This document shows, piece after piece, positions 8,608 through 16,989 of a stretch of 64,000 bases of DNA (the first letter of the stretch is position 1; each line of letters opens with the position of its first letter). The notes under the pieces were generated by a model, which saw nothing but the letters and a program-made list of their open reading frames with translations, made no database searches and was not told where the DNA came from. The stretch comes from Pseudomonadota bacterium (GTDB taxonomy: Bacteria; Pseudomonadota; Alphaproteobacteria; Sphingomonadales; Sphingomonadaceae), in assembly GCA_020160755.1 (NCBI GenBank), contig JAIUPN010000001.1:186001-250000 (forward strand). Direction: 5' to 3'. Position numbers and translations under genes: made by a program.

Positions 8608-9118
8608 CGAATTGCCTCCGGATGACGGCGAGCGCTGCATAGACTTTGCGCAGATCGGCTTCGACGGTGCTCAGACTGACCCCCATTTTACTGGCTATAT
8701 CGCGCTGACTGAGGCCGTCGACACGAAAGCAGCGAAAGATGCGCGCCGGTCGCTCGCCGGTCGCGGCAATCGCCGTCTCGACCAGTGCAAGCTGCTCGCG
8801 CGAGATCAGCGAGGTTTCGCTCGACGGGGCGTGCGTGGCAGATGCTTCGCCCCACGCCTTGTCGCGCAGTTCCCGTTGCCGCGCCGAGCGATAGCGATCG
8901 AGCATCAGGTTGTTTGCCGCACGCATGATATAGGGCAGGGGGTCGGCAATCGGCCCGCTTCGCCGGTCGGTCAGCCGCATCCACAAATCCTGAAACAGGT
9001 CTTCGGCGCCGTCGCCGGCGCCGCGAACCTCCAGAAAGCGGACGATACGGTCCCGGTTGGCGAGCAATACGCCTTCGATGCCCTGGACGGCGCCGGTTCG
9101 GTCACGAGGCTCGGTCAT
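8597..9118 (-). CDS. ECF sigma factor, FecI-like
   Basis: An extracytoplasmic-function sigma factor of about 173 residues. Region 2 contains AEDLFQDLWMRL and YIMRAANNLMLDRYRS, and region 4 contains the helix-turn-helix SQRDIASKMGVSLSTVE. The first gene of the sigma-fecR-receptor operon, it should direct RNA polymerase to that operon or to other targets when the receptor binds its ligand. The start is uncertain: ATG at 9118 gives a typical length, ATG at 9142 adds eight residues, and neither has a strong ribosome site. No Fur-box-like palindrome is visible upstream. Confidence 0.88.
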   Translation of the reverse strand: MTEPRDRTGAVQGIEGVLLANRDRIVRFLEVRGAGDGAEDLFQDLWMRLTDRRSGPIADPLPYIMRAANNLMLDRYRSARQRELRDKAWGEASATHAPSSETSLISREQLALVETAIAATGERPARIFRCFRVDGLSQRDIASKMGVSLSTVEADLRKVYAALAVIRRQFDAS

Positions 9119-9293
9119 GGATTGCTTGCTTTGGAACGCCATCTTCTGTCGGTCAGCGCCACTTCGCCCTGCGCCATACGTCCCCCTGATGGCGCCGTCA
9201 TATAGCGCCAACGGCCTGCGGCGCAACCGCGGTGGGGGGAGAGGGATGATGGCCAGTGCAAGCATCGGTTTCTTCGTTCATGTCCCTAGGCAA

Positions 9294-9326
9294 GGGGGAA
9301 GCGTGGGTAGGGGTAACGCTTCCCCC
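9294..9326 (-). terminator. Hairpin behind the autotransporter gene
   Basis: A perfect 11-bp stem (GGGGGAAGCGT/ACGCTTCCCCC) with an 11-nt loop lies just past the autotransporter stop and before the sigma gene. The T-run is poor, so termination is likely but not certain. Confidence 0.5.
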
Positions 9327-9351
9327 TCGCGGGCGGGGCCGGCCAGGGGGG

Positions 9352-12300
9352 CTAGAGGCCGACCCGCAGACTCGCACGGAAAGCCCAGCCGATATGGCTT
9401 TGCTGTTCTTCGGCGGACACTTCGCCGGCGACCTGGAAGGCCGAATTTCCGGCGATGCCGCGGAAACGGCCGACCCAGCCGCTCGTGCGATCATCGGGGG
9501 TGAGAGTGAAGGGCGTGCCGTTCTTGAACGACGCGGTGGTTGCGCCCAGCGTACCGCTGACGATCTGGCGGCGGCCGCCTTCGAGTTCGAAGCGCGTCCA
9601 GCCGTCATATTCGTCGGCGCCGCCGAAATCGAGACCGATGGCGACGGTCCCCGACACGGCGAGCTCGTCGCTGTCGCGGTTCAGCACCTTGAGGTCGAGC
9701 GCATCGCCGCCGCCGGTTTCCTGATAGCCGTCTTCTTTCAGCTTGAAGTAATCGACCGCGACCATCGGACGGATTGTCAGGCCGCCGGCACGGGCGTCGT
9801 AGGCGAGCGAGCCCGAGGCCGACCACAAGGTGCCGTCCCACTTGCCCTTCATCGTCTTTTCGATGTCGTCGGCGCCGGCTTCGGCGCGGAAGATGCGGGT
9901 GCCCTTCATGCTGATCGGGGCACCCGACACGCGCGCGTTCGCCATGAAGCCGTCCGAGCGAAGGCGCCAGTGCAGCGCCCCTTCGAACTGGCTGGTGCTG
10001 ACTTCGTTGGCATTGCTGCCATTGCCGTCCTTGCCGTTGAGAAAGGCGATCGAGCCGCCGAAGCTGCCGATATCGCTCTTGATTTCGGCGCCGCCCGAAA
10101 TGCCCCAGCCGCTGACGTCATAGCTCGCGGTGTCGCCGACGCTCTTCGAGGTGCCCCAGACCGCCTGATTGACCCAATAGCCCCATTTGCCTTCGTCCTG
10201 GAACGGCGCATTGGGATCCTGCAGGTAACGCGACAACGCGCGCGAGCCCGAGGTGACGGTTTCGAAAACGCCGCCTTCATGCTCGGGGAGCATCTGGCCG
10301 AGCTGGCCCCGGAACTGGGCGCCATCAGTGATGCCGAGGAAAACACCCTCGACCTTCTTGTCGGCGATCACAGCGTCGAGCACCGCGTCGAAGGCACCGG
10401 CTTCGGAGCGATTCAGGCCGAGTTCGGTCGTGCTCTTGCGCGACACGTCGACGATCAACTGCGTGGCGTTCGACGTCAGCGTGCCCTTGTAGAGGAAAGG
10501 CAACAAGGTCTGCGACGCGGTCAGGTTGTTCGCACCGGTCAGCGTGCCCGCCGTCAGCACGACATGTTTGCCTTCCGCCTTTTCGATGCTCGACAGCTTC
10601 AGCGCGAGTTTCGATTCGGCGCCGAAGCTGGCGTTTCCACTGACCTGAAGGTTGGTTCCGGTGCTGCCCGTATCGAGCATCACGCCGAGCGTGCCCTTGT
10701 CGGTGATCGCGAGCGACGAAATCGTCGCAGCGCCGCCGACGTCGAAGGTGCCGCCGGAGACCGAAACCGCCAGACCCTGCGAATTGGCGAGGGTGCCCGA
10801 GAAGATCGACGTGCCACCGATCGTCAGCGTATCGGCGCCGCCGCCGAAATCGGCCAGGCCGGTGAACTTCGACGTTCCGGCGAGCGTCATCGTGTCGTTG
10901 CCGGCGCCGAAGCGCGCGTTTCCGGCGTAGGTTGCGTCGCCCGACAGCGCGAGCTTGTTGTTGCCGGCACCGAAGAAGCTGTTCCCCTTCACCGAACCGT
11001 CGGCGATGTCGAAGATGTCGTTGCCGCTGCCGAAGCGGACGTCGCCGATGATGCTGGGCGCGGTGACGCCCGCGGCCACCGCGGTCTGCTTGACCGTCGC
11101 GCCAGTGCTGTTCGCCGACAGGTCGATGGCGATATTGCGATCCGACGAGGCGAGGGCGCCCGTGGCGCTGATCGTGCCGCTGTTTTCGACCGTGCCAACC
11201 TTGCCCGACAGGTCGACGATGGCGCGCGCGGTGCCATTGTCGCCGCCGGTCTTGGCGGTGATCGAACCGCTGTTGCGGATCAGCGGCACGTCGCCGCCGG
11301 CCTCGACCAGCACCGCCGTCGCGATCGAATTCGCGGCGTTGCCCGCTGTCGTTGCGTCGATCTTGCCGGCGTTGCGGAGTTCGGGCGTGGCCGCATCGCT
11401 GCCGATGCGGATCGCCGTCGCCGCCGTATCCTTCGACAGCGCCAGAACGCTGCCCGTGGTGCTGATGCCGATGCCGCCGGCGATGTTGACCGCGCCGCCG
11501 AGGCCGCCGATCTGCATGCCGTTGCCGTCCTTGCCGGCATAAAGCCCGTTCCCGATTACCGAACCTTCGATGATCAGGCCCAGCCCGGTTCCCGTTCCGG
11601 CGACGGGGCCGATCGTGACCGCCTGTGTGGCGGAGCCGATGCGGACTGCGGCCGCCGAGCCGAAGGAGCGAACCGCTGCGGTGCCTTCCTTGTCGTCGTC
11701 GATGCCGTCCTTGTCCTCGTCCTTGTCGTCGGGCTTGGTGTCCTTGGGCGCCGCAGCGAGGACGATACCGCCCGTCACATTGCCTTCGACCGACAACGCG
11801 TTGCCGCCGATCAGCAGGTCGTCGGCGTCGAGCTTCGACGGGTCGGCTGGCGGGGTCGTGAAACGATAACCGGTAGCGGTCAGATTGCCCTGGACGACGA
11901 GCGCGCCGGTGATGTTGCCGGCAAGCCGTGCGCCGGTTGCATCGAGCCCCGTGGCGGTGATCGTGCCGGCAAGGCGGACGTTCCCGGTAACATCCTGCAA
12001 CCCGACGCCAAGCGCGCGGTCGCCGAGGACGGTGACCGTGCCGTCATTGGTGAAATTGCCCGTCAGCGGTCCGCCGAGGCGGATGCCAGCCGAATCATTG
12101 CCCTCGATCGCGATTGCTCCGCTGTTGACGATGTTGCCCGCAAAGGCACCGCCGGTGGCGATGCCGACGCGGCCCGTGCCGATCGCGAAGGCGCCGTCGA
12201 GGTCGCCGTCATTGTCGATATCGGTCGGCGCATAGGTTTCGCCGATAGTGATCTTGCCGGTCGCGCTGTTGGTAATGCCGCCCGACGTCCCGGCATTGGC

Positions 12301-12567
12301 GAAGATGCCCGTTGCACCGTTGACGTTGCTGAATTCGATCGTGCCTTCGTTGATCACCTTGTGATTGCTGTCGATCGTGACGGCGGGACCCGCAACCGTC
12401 GGCTTGATCGAGCCGGTCGAGGTGATCTTGATATCGTCGGGTGCGCCCGATTTGATCGTCGATGTCCGCACCGGCGCCGTGGTCGCGGTGGTGATCGTCG
12501 TTTCGGCATGGGCCGTGGTCGAAAGGAGGGTGGCCAGGCAGGTGGAGGCCAGCAAGGTCTTGCGCAT
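9352..12567 (-). CDS. Large autotransporter with beta-barrel domain
   Basis: The 1071-residue protein starts at the ATG behind AGAGGAACCCG and opens with a signal peptide (MRKTLLASTCLATLLS, cut after AHA). The passenger is low in charge and built from repeating beta-strand units (FGAGNDTMTLAG, FGGGADTLTIGG) as expected for a right-handed beta-helix. The last ~270 residues form the autotransporter barrel (WGYWVNQAVWG, ending in L). Two acidic DxDxDG-type segments interrupt the passenger: DIDNDGDLDGAF near residue 115-126 and DKDEDKDGIDDDKEG near 275-290. These could bind calcium. The function on the cell surface (adhesin, enzyme or other) cannot be told. Confidence 0.88.
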   Translation of the reverse strand: MRKTLLASTCLATLLSTTAHAETTITTATTAPVRTSTIKSGAPDDIKITSTGSIKPTVAGPAVTIDSNHKVINEGTIEFSNVNGATGIFANAGTSGGITNSATGKITIGETYAPTDIDNDGDLDGAFAIGTGRVGIATGGAFAGNIVNSGAIAIEGNDSAGIRLGGPLTGNFTNDGTVTVLGDRALGVGLQDVTGNVRLAGTITATGLDATGARLAGNITGALVVQGNLTATGYRFTTPPADPSKLDADDLLIGGNALSVEGNVTGGIVLAAAPKDTKPDDKDEDKDGIDDDKEGTAAVRSFGSAAAVRIGSATQAVTIGPVAGTGTGLGLIIEGSVIGNGLYAGKDGNGMQIGGLGGAVNIAGGIGISTTGSVLALSKDTAATAIRIGSDAATPELRNAGKIDATTAGNAANSIATAVLVEAGGDVPLIRNSGSITAKTGGDNGTARAIVDLSGKVGTVENSGTISATGALASSDRNIAIDLSANSTGATVKQTAVAAGVTAPSIIGDVRFGSGNDIFDIADGSVKGNSFFGAGNNKLALSGDATYAGNARFGAGNDTMTLAGTSKFTGLADFGGGADTLTIGGTSIFSGTLANSQGLAVSVSGGTFDVGGAATISSLAITDKGTLGVMLDTGSTGTNLQVSGNASFGAESKLALKLSSIEKAEGKHVVLTAGTLTGANNLTASQTLLPFLYKGTLTSNATQLIVDVSRKSTTELGLNRSEAGAFDAVLDAVIADKKVEGVFLGITDGAQFRGQLGQMLPEHEGGVFETVTSGSRALSRYLQDPNAPFQDEGKWGYWVNQAVWGTSKSVGDTASYDVSGWGISGGAEIKSDIGSFGGSIAFLNGKDGNGSNANEVSTSQFEGALHWRLRSDGFMANARVSGAPISMKGTRIFRAEAGADDIEKTMKGKWDGTLWSASGSLAYDARAGGLTIRPMVAVDYFKLKEDGYQETGGGDALDLKVLNRDSDELAVSGTVAIGLDFGGADEYDGWTRFELEGGRRQIVSGTLGATTASFKNGTPFTLTPDDRTSGWVGRFRGIAGNSAFQVAGEVSAEEQQSHIGWAFRASLRVGL

Positions 12568-12645
12568 CGGGTTCCTCTTGTGATCGGGGCCGGAGCATCG
12601 TTCCGGCGACAATCACAAGACGGAGCAGCGGCGGCGCAGCCTTGG

Positions 12646-12668
12646 AAAAAAATGCGCGCGGCCGCGCG
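12646..12668 (-). terminator. Rho-independent terminator after methyltransferase
   Basis: Read on the reverse strand, CGCGC-GGCC-GCGCG is followed by CATTTTTTT. The hairpin starts a few bases after the methyltransferase TAG and separates it from the autotransporter gene. Confidence 0.75.
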
Positions 12669-12671
12669 GCG

Positions 12672-13523
12672 CTAGTTTCGCGCGGTCACGACCCACGCGG
12701 CGCCGTCGATCAGCACCGACCTTTCGCCAGGGCGCCTCGCAAAGGCGGCGCGGACGGCCTCGGCTGCGCGCGCGCGGATATCGTCGGATTGTTCGGCGAG
12801 TGCGCGCGACAGCGGGCCGACCTGAAATGCCATGTCGAGCGCATCGTCGATCGCCGCCTCGCGGCTCGCGCCCCGGCCATAAGACAGCGTGGTGTCGAAG
12901 GGCGCGATGTCGATCGCGGTGAACCCCGCAGCGGCGAGGATATCGGCGAGCCGCTGCCGGTCTCCGAAAGCGAACGGGCCAGGTGCATTGGGGGCGGCGG
13001 GCGCGGGCTCGACGATGTCGCGGATCGCGGCCATCGGCAGACGAACCCAGTCATTCTCCTGCGCGCCGCGCCAGCATATGAACGCCACGCGTCCGCCGGG
13101 CTTCAGCGCGCCGCGCATATGTGCAAACGCGGCGACGGGGTCGTCGAAGAACATCACGCCAAAGCGCGAAAAGAACAGGTCGAACTGCCCCTGCGGCAAG
13201 GCTGCGGTGGCGGCGTCGGCGCAGCGGAAAGAGACCGGCGCGCCGTCGGGGATCGCGGCGCGGGCTATGTCGACGAGTTGTTCGGAAATATCGACGCCGA
13301 GGACGTGACCCGACGAGCCGACCCGCTGCGCCAGCGTGAAACTCGTTGTCCCCGACCCGCAGCCGACGTCGAGTATCTGTTCGCCGGGCCGCGCGCCGGC
13401 TGCGGCGATTGCGGCGCTGCCGAAATCGGTAAGCATCAGGTCGAGCCGCGTCAGGTTGGCCGCCCAGCGCTCGCCGCTGTCGCCGTTCCAGTCGTGGGTC
13501 GGGGCTGGCTGGATGTCGGGCAT
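12672..13523 (-). CDS. Class I SAM-dependent methyltransferase
   Basis: The 283-residue protein carries the SAM-binding glycine loop ILDVGCGSGTTSF (motif I), the acidic motif II (VLGVDISEQL) and the post-motif FDLFFSRFGVMFFDDP, as in UbiE/methyltransferase-11 type enzymes. The substrate is unknown. The gene stands alone, with a strong terminator behind it. A perfect 8-1-8 palindrome of Fur-box shape lies 19 bases before its ATG, which suggests iron or metal control. That is unusual for this family, and no siderophore gene is next to it. Confidence 0.85.
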   Translation of the reverse strand: MPDIQPAPTHDWNGDSGERWAANLTRLDLMLTDFGSAAIAAAGARPGEQILDVGCGSGTTSFTLAQRVGSSGHVLGVDISEQLVDIARAAIPDGAPVSFRCADAATAALPQGQFDLFFSRFGVMFFDDPVAAFAHMRGALKPGGRVAFICWRGAQENDWVRLPMAAIRDIVEPAPAAPNAPGPFAFGDRQRLADILAAAGFTAIDIAPFDTTLSYGRGASREAAIDDALDMAFQVGPLSRALAEQSDDIRARAAEAVRAAFARRPGERSVLIDGAAWVVTARN

Positions 13524-13542
13524 CGATCGGCACTCTCAATTG

Positions 13543-13559
13543 TTGCGAATGATTCGCAA
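13543..13559 (-). promoter_or_regulatory. Fur-box-like palindrome before methyltransferase
   Basis: TTGCGAAT-G-ATTCGCAA is a perfect 8-1-8 inverted repeat. Its inner TGCGAAT-G-ATTCGCA fits the 7-1-7 geometry of Fur-family sites (TGATAAT-N-ATTATCA type). It would overlap the promoter or leader of the methyltransferase; glk on the other strand starts 121 bases away. Confidence 0.55.
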
Positions 13560-13594
13560 ATAGGCGCGCGGCGAACAAAGGACAAGGGGGTCGC

Positions 13595-13606
13595 GCATAG
13601 CTATGC
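13595..13606. promoter_or_regulatory. 12-bp perfect palindrome upstream of glk
   Basis: GCATAGCTATGC is a perfect palindrome 73 bases before the glucokinase start, in the intergenic region shared with the methyltransferase. It could be an operator; no partner regulator is visible. Confidence 0.25.
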
Positions 13607-13679
13607 CTTGTTGCATCGCGCCGGGCCATGCGACATTCCACCCGCAGTCCGGCCATATCGGGACCGGCGAGGGAGAGTC

Positions 13680-14651
13680 ATGAGCGAACAGATCGTCACG
13701 GTGGACATCGGCGGCACCCATGCGCGGTTCGCGATTGCCGAGGTCGAAAGCGGGCGCGTCCTGTCGCTCGGCGAGGCGACGACCCTGCATACCAAGGACC
13801 ATGCAAGCTTCCAGACCGCCTGGCAGGATTTCGAGCGCCAGCAGGGCGGCACGCTGCCGCGCGCGGTTGCGATCGCCATTGCGGGGCCGACGCGTGGCGA
13901 GATCATCCGCTTTACCAACAATCCGTGGATCATTCGCCCGGCGCTGGTGGGCGAAAAGCTGAACGTCGACCGCTATGTGCTGGTCAATGATTTCGAGGCC
14001 GTCGGCCATGCTGTGGCGCAGGCCGACCCAAGCTATTTCGAGCGGTTGACGGGTCCCGACGAGCCGCTCCCCGCGACGGGTACGATCAGCGTCATCGGCC
14101 CCGGCACCGGGCTGGGCGTCGCGCATATCTGGCGCGACGGCACCGACTACCGCGTTCAGGCGACCGAGGGCGGACATATCGATTTCGCGCCGCTCGACAG
14201 CATCGAGGACGCGATCCTCGCGCGGCTGCGCAAACGGCATCGGCGCGTGTCGATCGAACGCATCGTGTCGGGGCCCGGCATCGTCGACATTTACGAAACG
14301 CTGGCGATGCTCGAAGGACGGCCCGTGACCCCGCTCGACGACAAGGCGATCTGGACCAACGCACTGAGCGGCGAGGACAGCCTTGCTGCCGCGGCGGTCG
14401 ACCGTTTCTGCCTGTCGCTGGGCAGTGTGTCGGGCGACCTCGCGCTCGCGCAGGGGGCGAGCGGTGTGGTCATCGCCGGCGGGTTGGGGCTGCGCATCCG
14501 CGACAGCCTCGTCCGGTCGGGCTTTCCCGAACGCTTTATCGAGAAGGGGCGGTTCGAGGGTTTCATGTCGGCGCTGCCGGTCAAGCTGATCACGCATCCC
14601 CAACCCGGACTGTTCGGCGCGGCGGCGGCCTTTGCGCGTCAGCATAGCTGA
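13680..14651 (+). CDS. glk: Glucokinase
   Basis: A 323-residue ATP-dependent glucokinase of the Glk (ROK/hexokinase fold) family that phosphorylates glucose for the Entner-Doudoroff or glycolytic route. It shows the phosphate-binding VTVDIGGTHARFAIA at the N-terminus, VIGPGTGLGVA, the sugar-binding ATEGGHIDFAP and the second phosphate loop VVIAGGLGLRI. The ATG follows GAGGGAGAG with good spacing, and the length is close to E. coli Glk (321). No edd, zwf or pgl gene is adjacent. Confidence 0.93.
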   Translation: MSEQIVTVDIGGTHARFAIAEVESGRVLSLGEATTLHTKDHASFQTAWQDFERQQGGTLPRAVAIAIAGPTRGEIIRFTNNPWIIRPALVGEKLNVDRYVLVNDFEAVGHAVAQADPSYFERLTGPDEPLPATGTISVIGPGTGLGVAHIWRDGTDYRVQATEGGHIDFAPLDSIEDAILARLRKRHRRVSIERIVSGPGIVDIYETLAMLEGRPVTPLDDKAIWTNALSGEDSLAAAAVDRFCLSLGSVSGDLALAQGASGVVIAGGLGLRIRDSLVRSGFPERFIEKGRFEGFMSALPVKLITHPQPGLFGAAAAFARQHS

Positions 14652-14726
14652 CGCAAATATCGCTGGCATCGGCGGGAGAAAATCGGCAGCAAGGAATCCT
14701 CGCAACGCACAAGGATTTCGCCGCCC

Positions 14727-15467
14727 GTGTCCGCCCGCCCCGTCCTCGGCATCATCGCCTGCAACCGGCAGGTCGGCGCCGAATATGCCCAGGCGGTGAT
14801 GAACCGTTATGCGAAGGCGGCGATGCGCCACGCCGATTGCGCCGCGCTGCTGATCCCCTCGCTTCCCGACTATATGCGCGCCGACGAGATCGTCGGTCGG
14901 CTCGACGGTGTGTTGCTGACCGGGTCGCCGTCGAATGTCGAGCCCGCGCGCTATGGCGAGGATGACGCGGGAGAGGGGCCGTTCGATCCCGATCGCGACC
15001 GCATGATGCGCGATCTGGTCGAGGCGGTGATTGCCGCGCAGCGCCCGCTTTTCGGCATCTGCCGGGGGTTTCAGGACATCAATGTCGCGCTCGGCGGGAC
15101 GCTGCGCCGCGATACCGCGACCAATGGCGAATTGCTGCGCCACCATACCCCCGACGGCACATTGTTCGACGCGATGTTCGATCATCGCCACCATGTCGAT
15201 CTCGTCGAAGGCGGGATGCTGGCATCGGCCTATGGCGGCGCGTCGCTCGATGTGAATTCGGTTCACTATCAGGGTATCGGGCGGCTAGCCGACGGGCTGT
15301 CGGTCGAGGCGCGCGCGCCCGACGGGCTGGTCGAGGCGTTCAGCGCGCGGCCAAATGGCGCACCTTTGCTTGCCGTCCAGTGGCACCCCGAATGGGCGGT
15401 CGACGGCAACGAAGAGAGCCAGAACTATTTTCGCCTGCTCGGACAGGCATTGCGAGGCGTGCTGTGA
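14727..15467 (+). CDS. puuD: Class I glutamine amidotransferase-like gamma-glutamyl hydrolase, PuuD-like
   Basis: The 246-residue enzyme of peptidase family C26 should hydrolyse gamma-glutamyl-GABA or a similar amide. The catalytic cysteine is C112 in LFGICRGFQ, and the histidine and glutamate are H220 and E222 in VQWHPEW. The start is a GTG behind AAGGAT; no better start is present. It is followed at once by a class III aminotransferase and faces the reverse-strand puu/pot operon, which fits a role in polyamine catabolism. The substrate is inferred from family and context. Confidence 0.85.
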   Translation: MSARPVLGIIACNRQVGAEYAQAVMNRYAKAAMRHADCAALLIPSLPDYMRADEIVGRLDGVLLTGSPSNVEPARYGEDDAGEGPFDPDRDRMMRDLVEAVIAAQRPLFGICRGFQDINVALGGTLRRDTATNGELLRHHTPDGTLFDAMFDHRHHVDLVEGGMLASAYGGASLDVNSVHYQGIGRLADGLSVEARAPDGLVEAFSARPNGAPLLAVQWHPEWAVDGNEESQNYFRLLGQALRGVL

Positions 15468-15595
15468 ACCGGCGCGTCACCCGCTACGACCGCTATCTCG
15501 CGCGGCTCTGCTTCTCGCCCTGATCGATGGATCGGGCCTTGTCGCCCGTCCACCATTCCGCGGTCCCGGCCGCTTCCCAAGATCAGGAATTTGAT

Positions 15596-16969
15596 ATGCC
15601 CCGCAATCACGACATCGCCGAACTGCGCCGCCTCGACGTCGCGCACCATCTTCCCGCACAGGCCGACTGGGCCGAGATCGAAAAGCTCGGCGGCAGCCGC
15701 ATCATCACCCATGCCGAGGGTTGCTATATCACCGACGGCGACGGCCACCGCATCCTCGACGGGATGGCGGGCCTGTGGTGCGTCAACGTCGGTTACGGCC
15801 GCGAGGAGCTGGTCGAAGCGGCGGCCGCGCAGATGCGCGAGCTTCCCTTCTACAACACCTTCTTCAAGACCGCGACGCCGCCGACGGTGCTGCTTGCGGC
15901 GAAGATTGCCCAGCTGACGGGCAATCGCCTGCCGCACATTTTCTTCAACGCCTCGGGCAGCGAAGCGAACGACACCGTATTCCGCATGGTGCGCCATTAC
16001 TGGAAGCTCAAGGGCGAACCCAAGCGCACGGTCTTCATTAGCCGCTGGAACGCCTATCATGGCTCGACCGTTGCGGGCGTCTCGCTCGGCGGGATGAAGG
16101 CGATGCACGCGCAGGGCGATTTGCCGATCCCCGGCGTCGAGCATGTCCGCCAGCCCTATGCCTATGGCGAAGGGCAGGGGATGAGCGAGGAGGAATTCTG
16201 CGACGCCTGCGTCCAGGCGATCGAGGACAAGATCCTCGAGGTCGGCCCCGAAAATTGCGCGGCGTTTATCGGTGAGCCGGTGCAGGGCGCGGGCGGTGTC
16301 ATCATCCCGCCAAAAGGATACTGGCCGAAGGTCGAGGCGGTGGCCCGCAAATATGGCCTGCTCGTCGTCGCCGACGAGGTGATCTGTGGGTTTGGCCGCA
16401 CCGGCAAAATGTGGGGGCATGAGACGATGGGCTTCACGCCCGACCTGATGCCGATGGCGAAGGGGCTGTCGTCGGGCTACCTGCCGATTTCGGCCACCGC
16501 AGTCGCGAGCCATGTCGTTGACGTGCTCAAGACCGGCGGCGATTTCGTCCACGGCTTTACCTATTCGGGCCATCCGGTCGCGGCGGCGGTGGCGCTCAAA
16601 AATATCGAGATCATCGAGCGCGAAGGCCTCGTCGAACGCACGGGCAGCGTCACCGGGCCGCATCTGGCGAAAGCGCTCGCGACGCTGGGCGATCACCCGC
16701 TCGTCGGCGAAACGCGCTCGGTCGGGCTGCTCGGTGCGGTCGAGATCGTCGCCGACAAGGAAACGCGGGCGCGCTTCGGCGGTGCCGAGGGAACCGCGGG
16801 CCCGATGGCGCGCGATGCGTGCATTGCGAACGGGCTGATGGTCCGCGGCATTCGCGACAGCCTGGTAATGTGCCCGCCGCTGATTATCACCACCGAACAG
16901 ATTGACGAGATGGTTGCCATCATCCGCAAATCTCTCGATGAGGTGCTGCCGAAACTCCGCGCGCTCTAA
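15596..16969 (+). CDS. Class III aminotransferase, polyamine/putrescine-pyruvate type
   Basis: A PLP enzyme of ~457 residues in the omega-aminotransferase group. It has HIFFNASGSEANDT, SRWNAYHGSTVAGVSLGG, VVADEVICGFGRTGKMWG and the PLP-lysine segment MPMAKGLSSGYLPIS. The close fit to SpuC/putrescine-pyruvate aminotransferases and the gene next door suggest it deaminates putrescine, spermidine or a related amine onto pyruvate. I chose the ATG behind CAGGAATTTGAT; another in-frame ATG 69 bases upstream is less likely. It is probably co-transcribed with the PuuD-like gene and the DUF808 gene. Confidence 0.88.
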   Translation: MPRNHDIAELRRLDVAHHLPAQADWAEIEKLGGSRIITHAEGCYITDGDGHRILDGMAGLWCVNVGYGREELVEAAAAQMRELPFYNTFFKTATPPTVLLAAKIAQLTGNRLPHIFFNASGSEANDTVFRMVRHYWKLKGEPKRTVFISRWNAYHGSTVAGVSLGGMKAMHAQGDLPIPGVEHVRQPYAYGEGQGMSEEEFCDACVQAIEDKILEVGPENCAAFIGEPVQGAGGVIIPPKGYWPKVEAVARKYGLLVVADEVICGFGRTGKMWGHETMGFTPDLMPMAKGLSSGYLPISATAVASHVVDVLKTGGDFVHGFTYSGHPVAAAVALKNIEIIEREGLVERTGSVTGPHLAKALATLGDHPLVGETRSVGLLGAVEIVADKETRARFGGAEGTAGPMARDACIANGLMVRGIRDSLVMCPPLIITTEQIDEMVAIIRKSLDEVLPKLRAL

Positions 16970-16989
16970 ACAGGAAAGACCAACACTCT

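Noticed and set aside
9256-12675. Very long forward-strand open frame (over 1100 codons) opposite the autotransporter
   Set aside because: It is a shadow of GC-rich codon use. The reverse strand has a signal peptide, repeats, a barrel domain and a ribosome site; the forward frame has none of these.
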